The notes below the pieces were generated by a model. It searched no databases. It was not told the DNA's origin and was given only the letters and a program-made list of their open reading frames with translations. Of a stretch of DNA of 64,000 bases, positions 63,953-64,000 are shown one piece after another. The DNA comes from Gammaproteobacteria bacterium (GTDB lineage Bacteria > Pseudomonadota > Gammaproteobacteria > Steroidobacterales > Rariloculaceae), in NCBI GenBank assembly GCA_022820625.1, contig JAJEFE010000090.1, positions 40,410 to 104,409 of the forward strand. Reading direction: 5' to 3'. Positions within the stretch are counted from its first letter, which is position 1; the number at the start of each line of letters is the position of its first letter. The position numbers were made by a program, and so were the translations under genes.

Positions 63953-64000
63953 ATGAGACTGTTGCACGCCTGTCCCCCTTCCTGCAAGCGCCTGCCCATC
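63953..64000 (+). CDS. Partial gene at right edge, 16 codons
   Basis: An ATG with AAGGAG 7 bases upstream opens a frame reading R-L-L-H-A-C-P-P-S-C-K-R-L-P-I to the window end. Too short to identify. The Cys-Pro-Pro-Ser-Cys spacing hints at a small metal-binding or DNA-binding start, as in some transposase-like proteins, but this is a guess. Confidence 0.35.
   Translation, partial: MRLLHACPPSCKRLPI

Noticed and set aside
63599..63999. Minus-strand open frames at the right edge
   Set aside because: Arg/Pro/Ser-rich composition, no ribosome site and no domain.

Overview
The window is GC-rich bacterial chromosome carrying four TonB-dependent outer-membrane receptors whose N-termini contain E-E-I/V-V-V-T-A TonB boxes, many Sec, Tat and lipoprotein signal peptides, and typical Shine-Dalgarno sites. 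This points to a Gram-negative Pseudomonadota member, most likely an uncultured, marine or host-associated gammaproteobacterium; the exact lineage cannot be fixed from the sequence. No rRNA, tRNA, CRISPR array, prophage or complete insertion sequence was seen.

Layout. 1-7.6 kb: partial lipoprotein, TonB receptor divergent from an MFS transporter, then an M19 dipeptidase overlapping an S9 peptidase. 7.8-8.4 kb: toxin-antitoxin pair. 8.7-15.4 kb: CocE hydrolase, beta-lactamase-fold hydrolase, gamma-glutamyltransferase-like enzyme, YkvI-like membrane protein. 15.4-15.8 kb: parD with a truncated parE. 16-25.8 kb: second CocE hydrolase, a TetR-S9-S9 run, divergent M20-like hydrolase and cupin. 26-28.5 kb: second TonB receptor. 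28.5-35.2 kb: heterotetrameric sarcosine oxidase operon (soxBDAG) fused by overlap to a DUF885 metallohydrolase. 35.4-40.9 kb: beta-lactamase-fold hydrolase with membrane tail, second GGT-like protein, VOC protein, alpha/beta hydrolase. 41-46 kb: frame-broken TonB receptor with CocE and esterase genes. 46-53.6 kb: amidohydrolase, fourth S9 peptidase, divergent ornithine-cyclodeaminase-family and spermidine-dehydrogenase-like genes. 53.7-63.6 kb: alpha/beta hydrolase with a frameshifted TonB receptor, PhyH dioxygenase, SRPBCC, several small proteins, and a hydrolase-cyclophilin fusion. A partial gene behind a hairpin closes the window.

How the genes fit together. The common theme is scavenging: receptors import peptide- or ester-like ligands, exported peptidases, esterases and amidohydrolases cut them, and cytoplasmic enzymes (sarcosine oxidase, imine reductase, CocE) finish the breakdown. 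Proline-type peptidases (four S9), two GGT-like enzymes, and sarcosine and polyamine oxidation together suggest secondary-amine or N-modified peptide and amide substrates; this is inference.

Most unusual points: long G/C homopolymers at two receptor genes (15 bp in a promoter region, 12 bp inside a signal peptide, where it puts the gene out of frame), suggesting phase variation or sequencing error; a family of four dispersed palindromic repeats, one bounded by perfect 11-bp inverted termini; GGT-like and M20-like proteins with altered catalytic or metal-site motifs; and a membrane hydrolase-cyclophilin fusion with a 21-bp-repeat tail.
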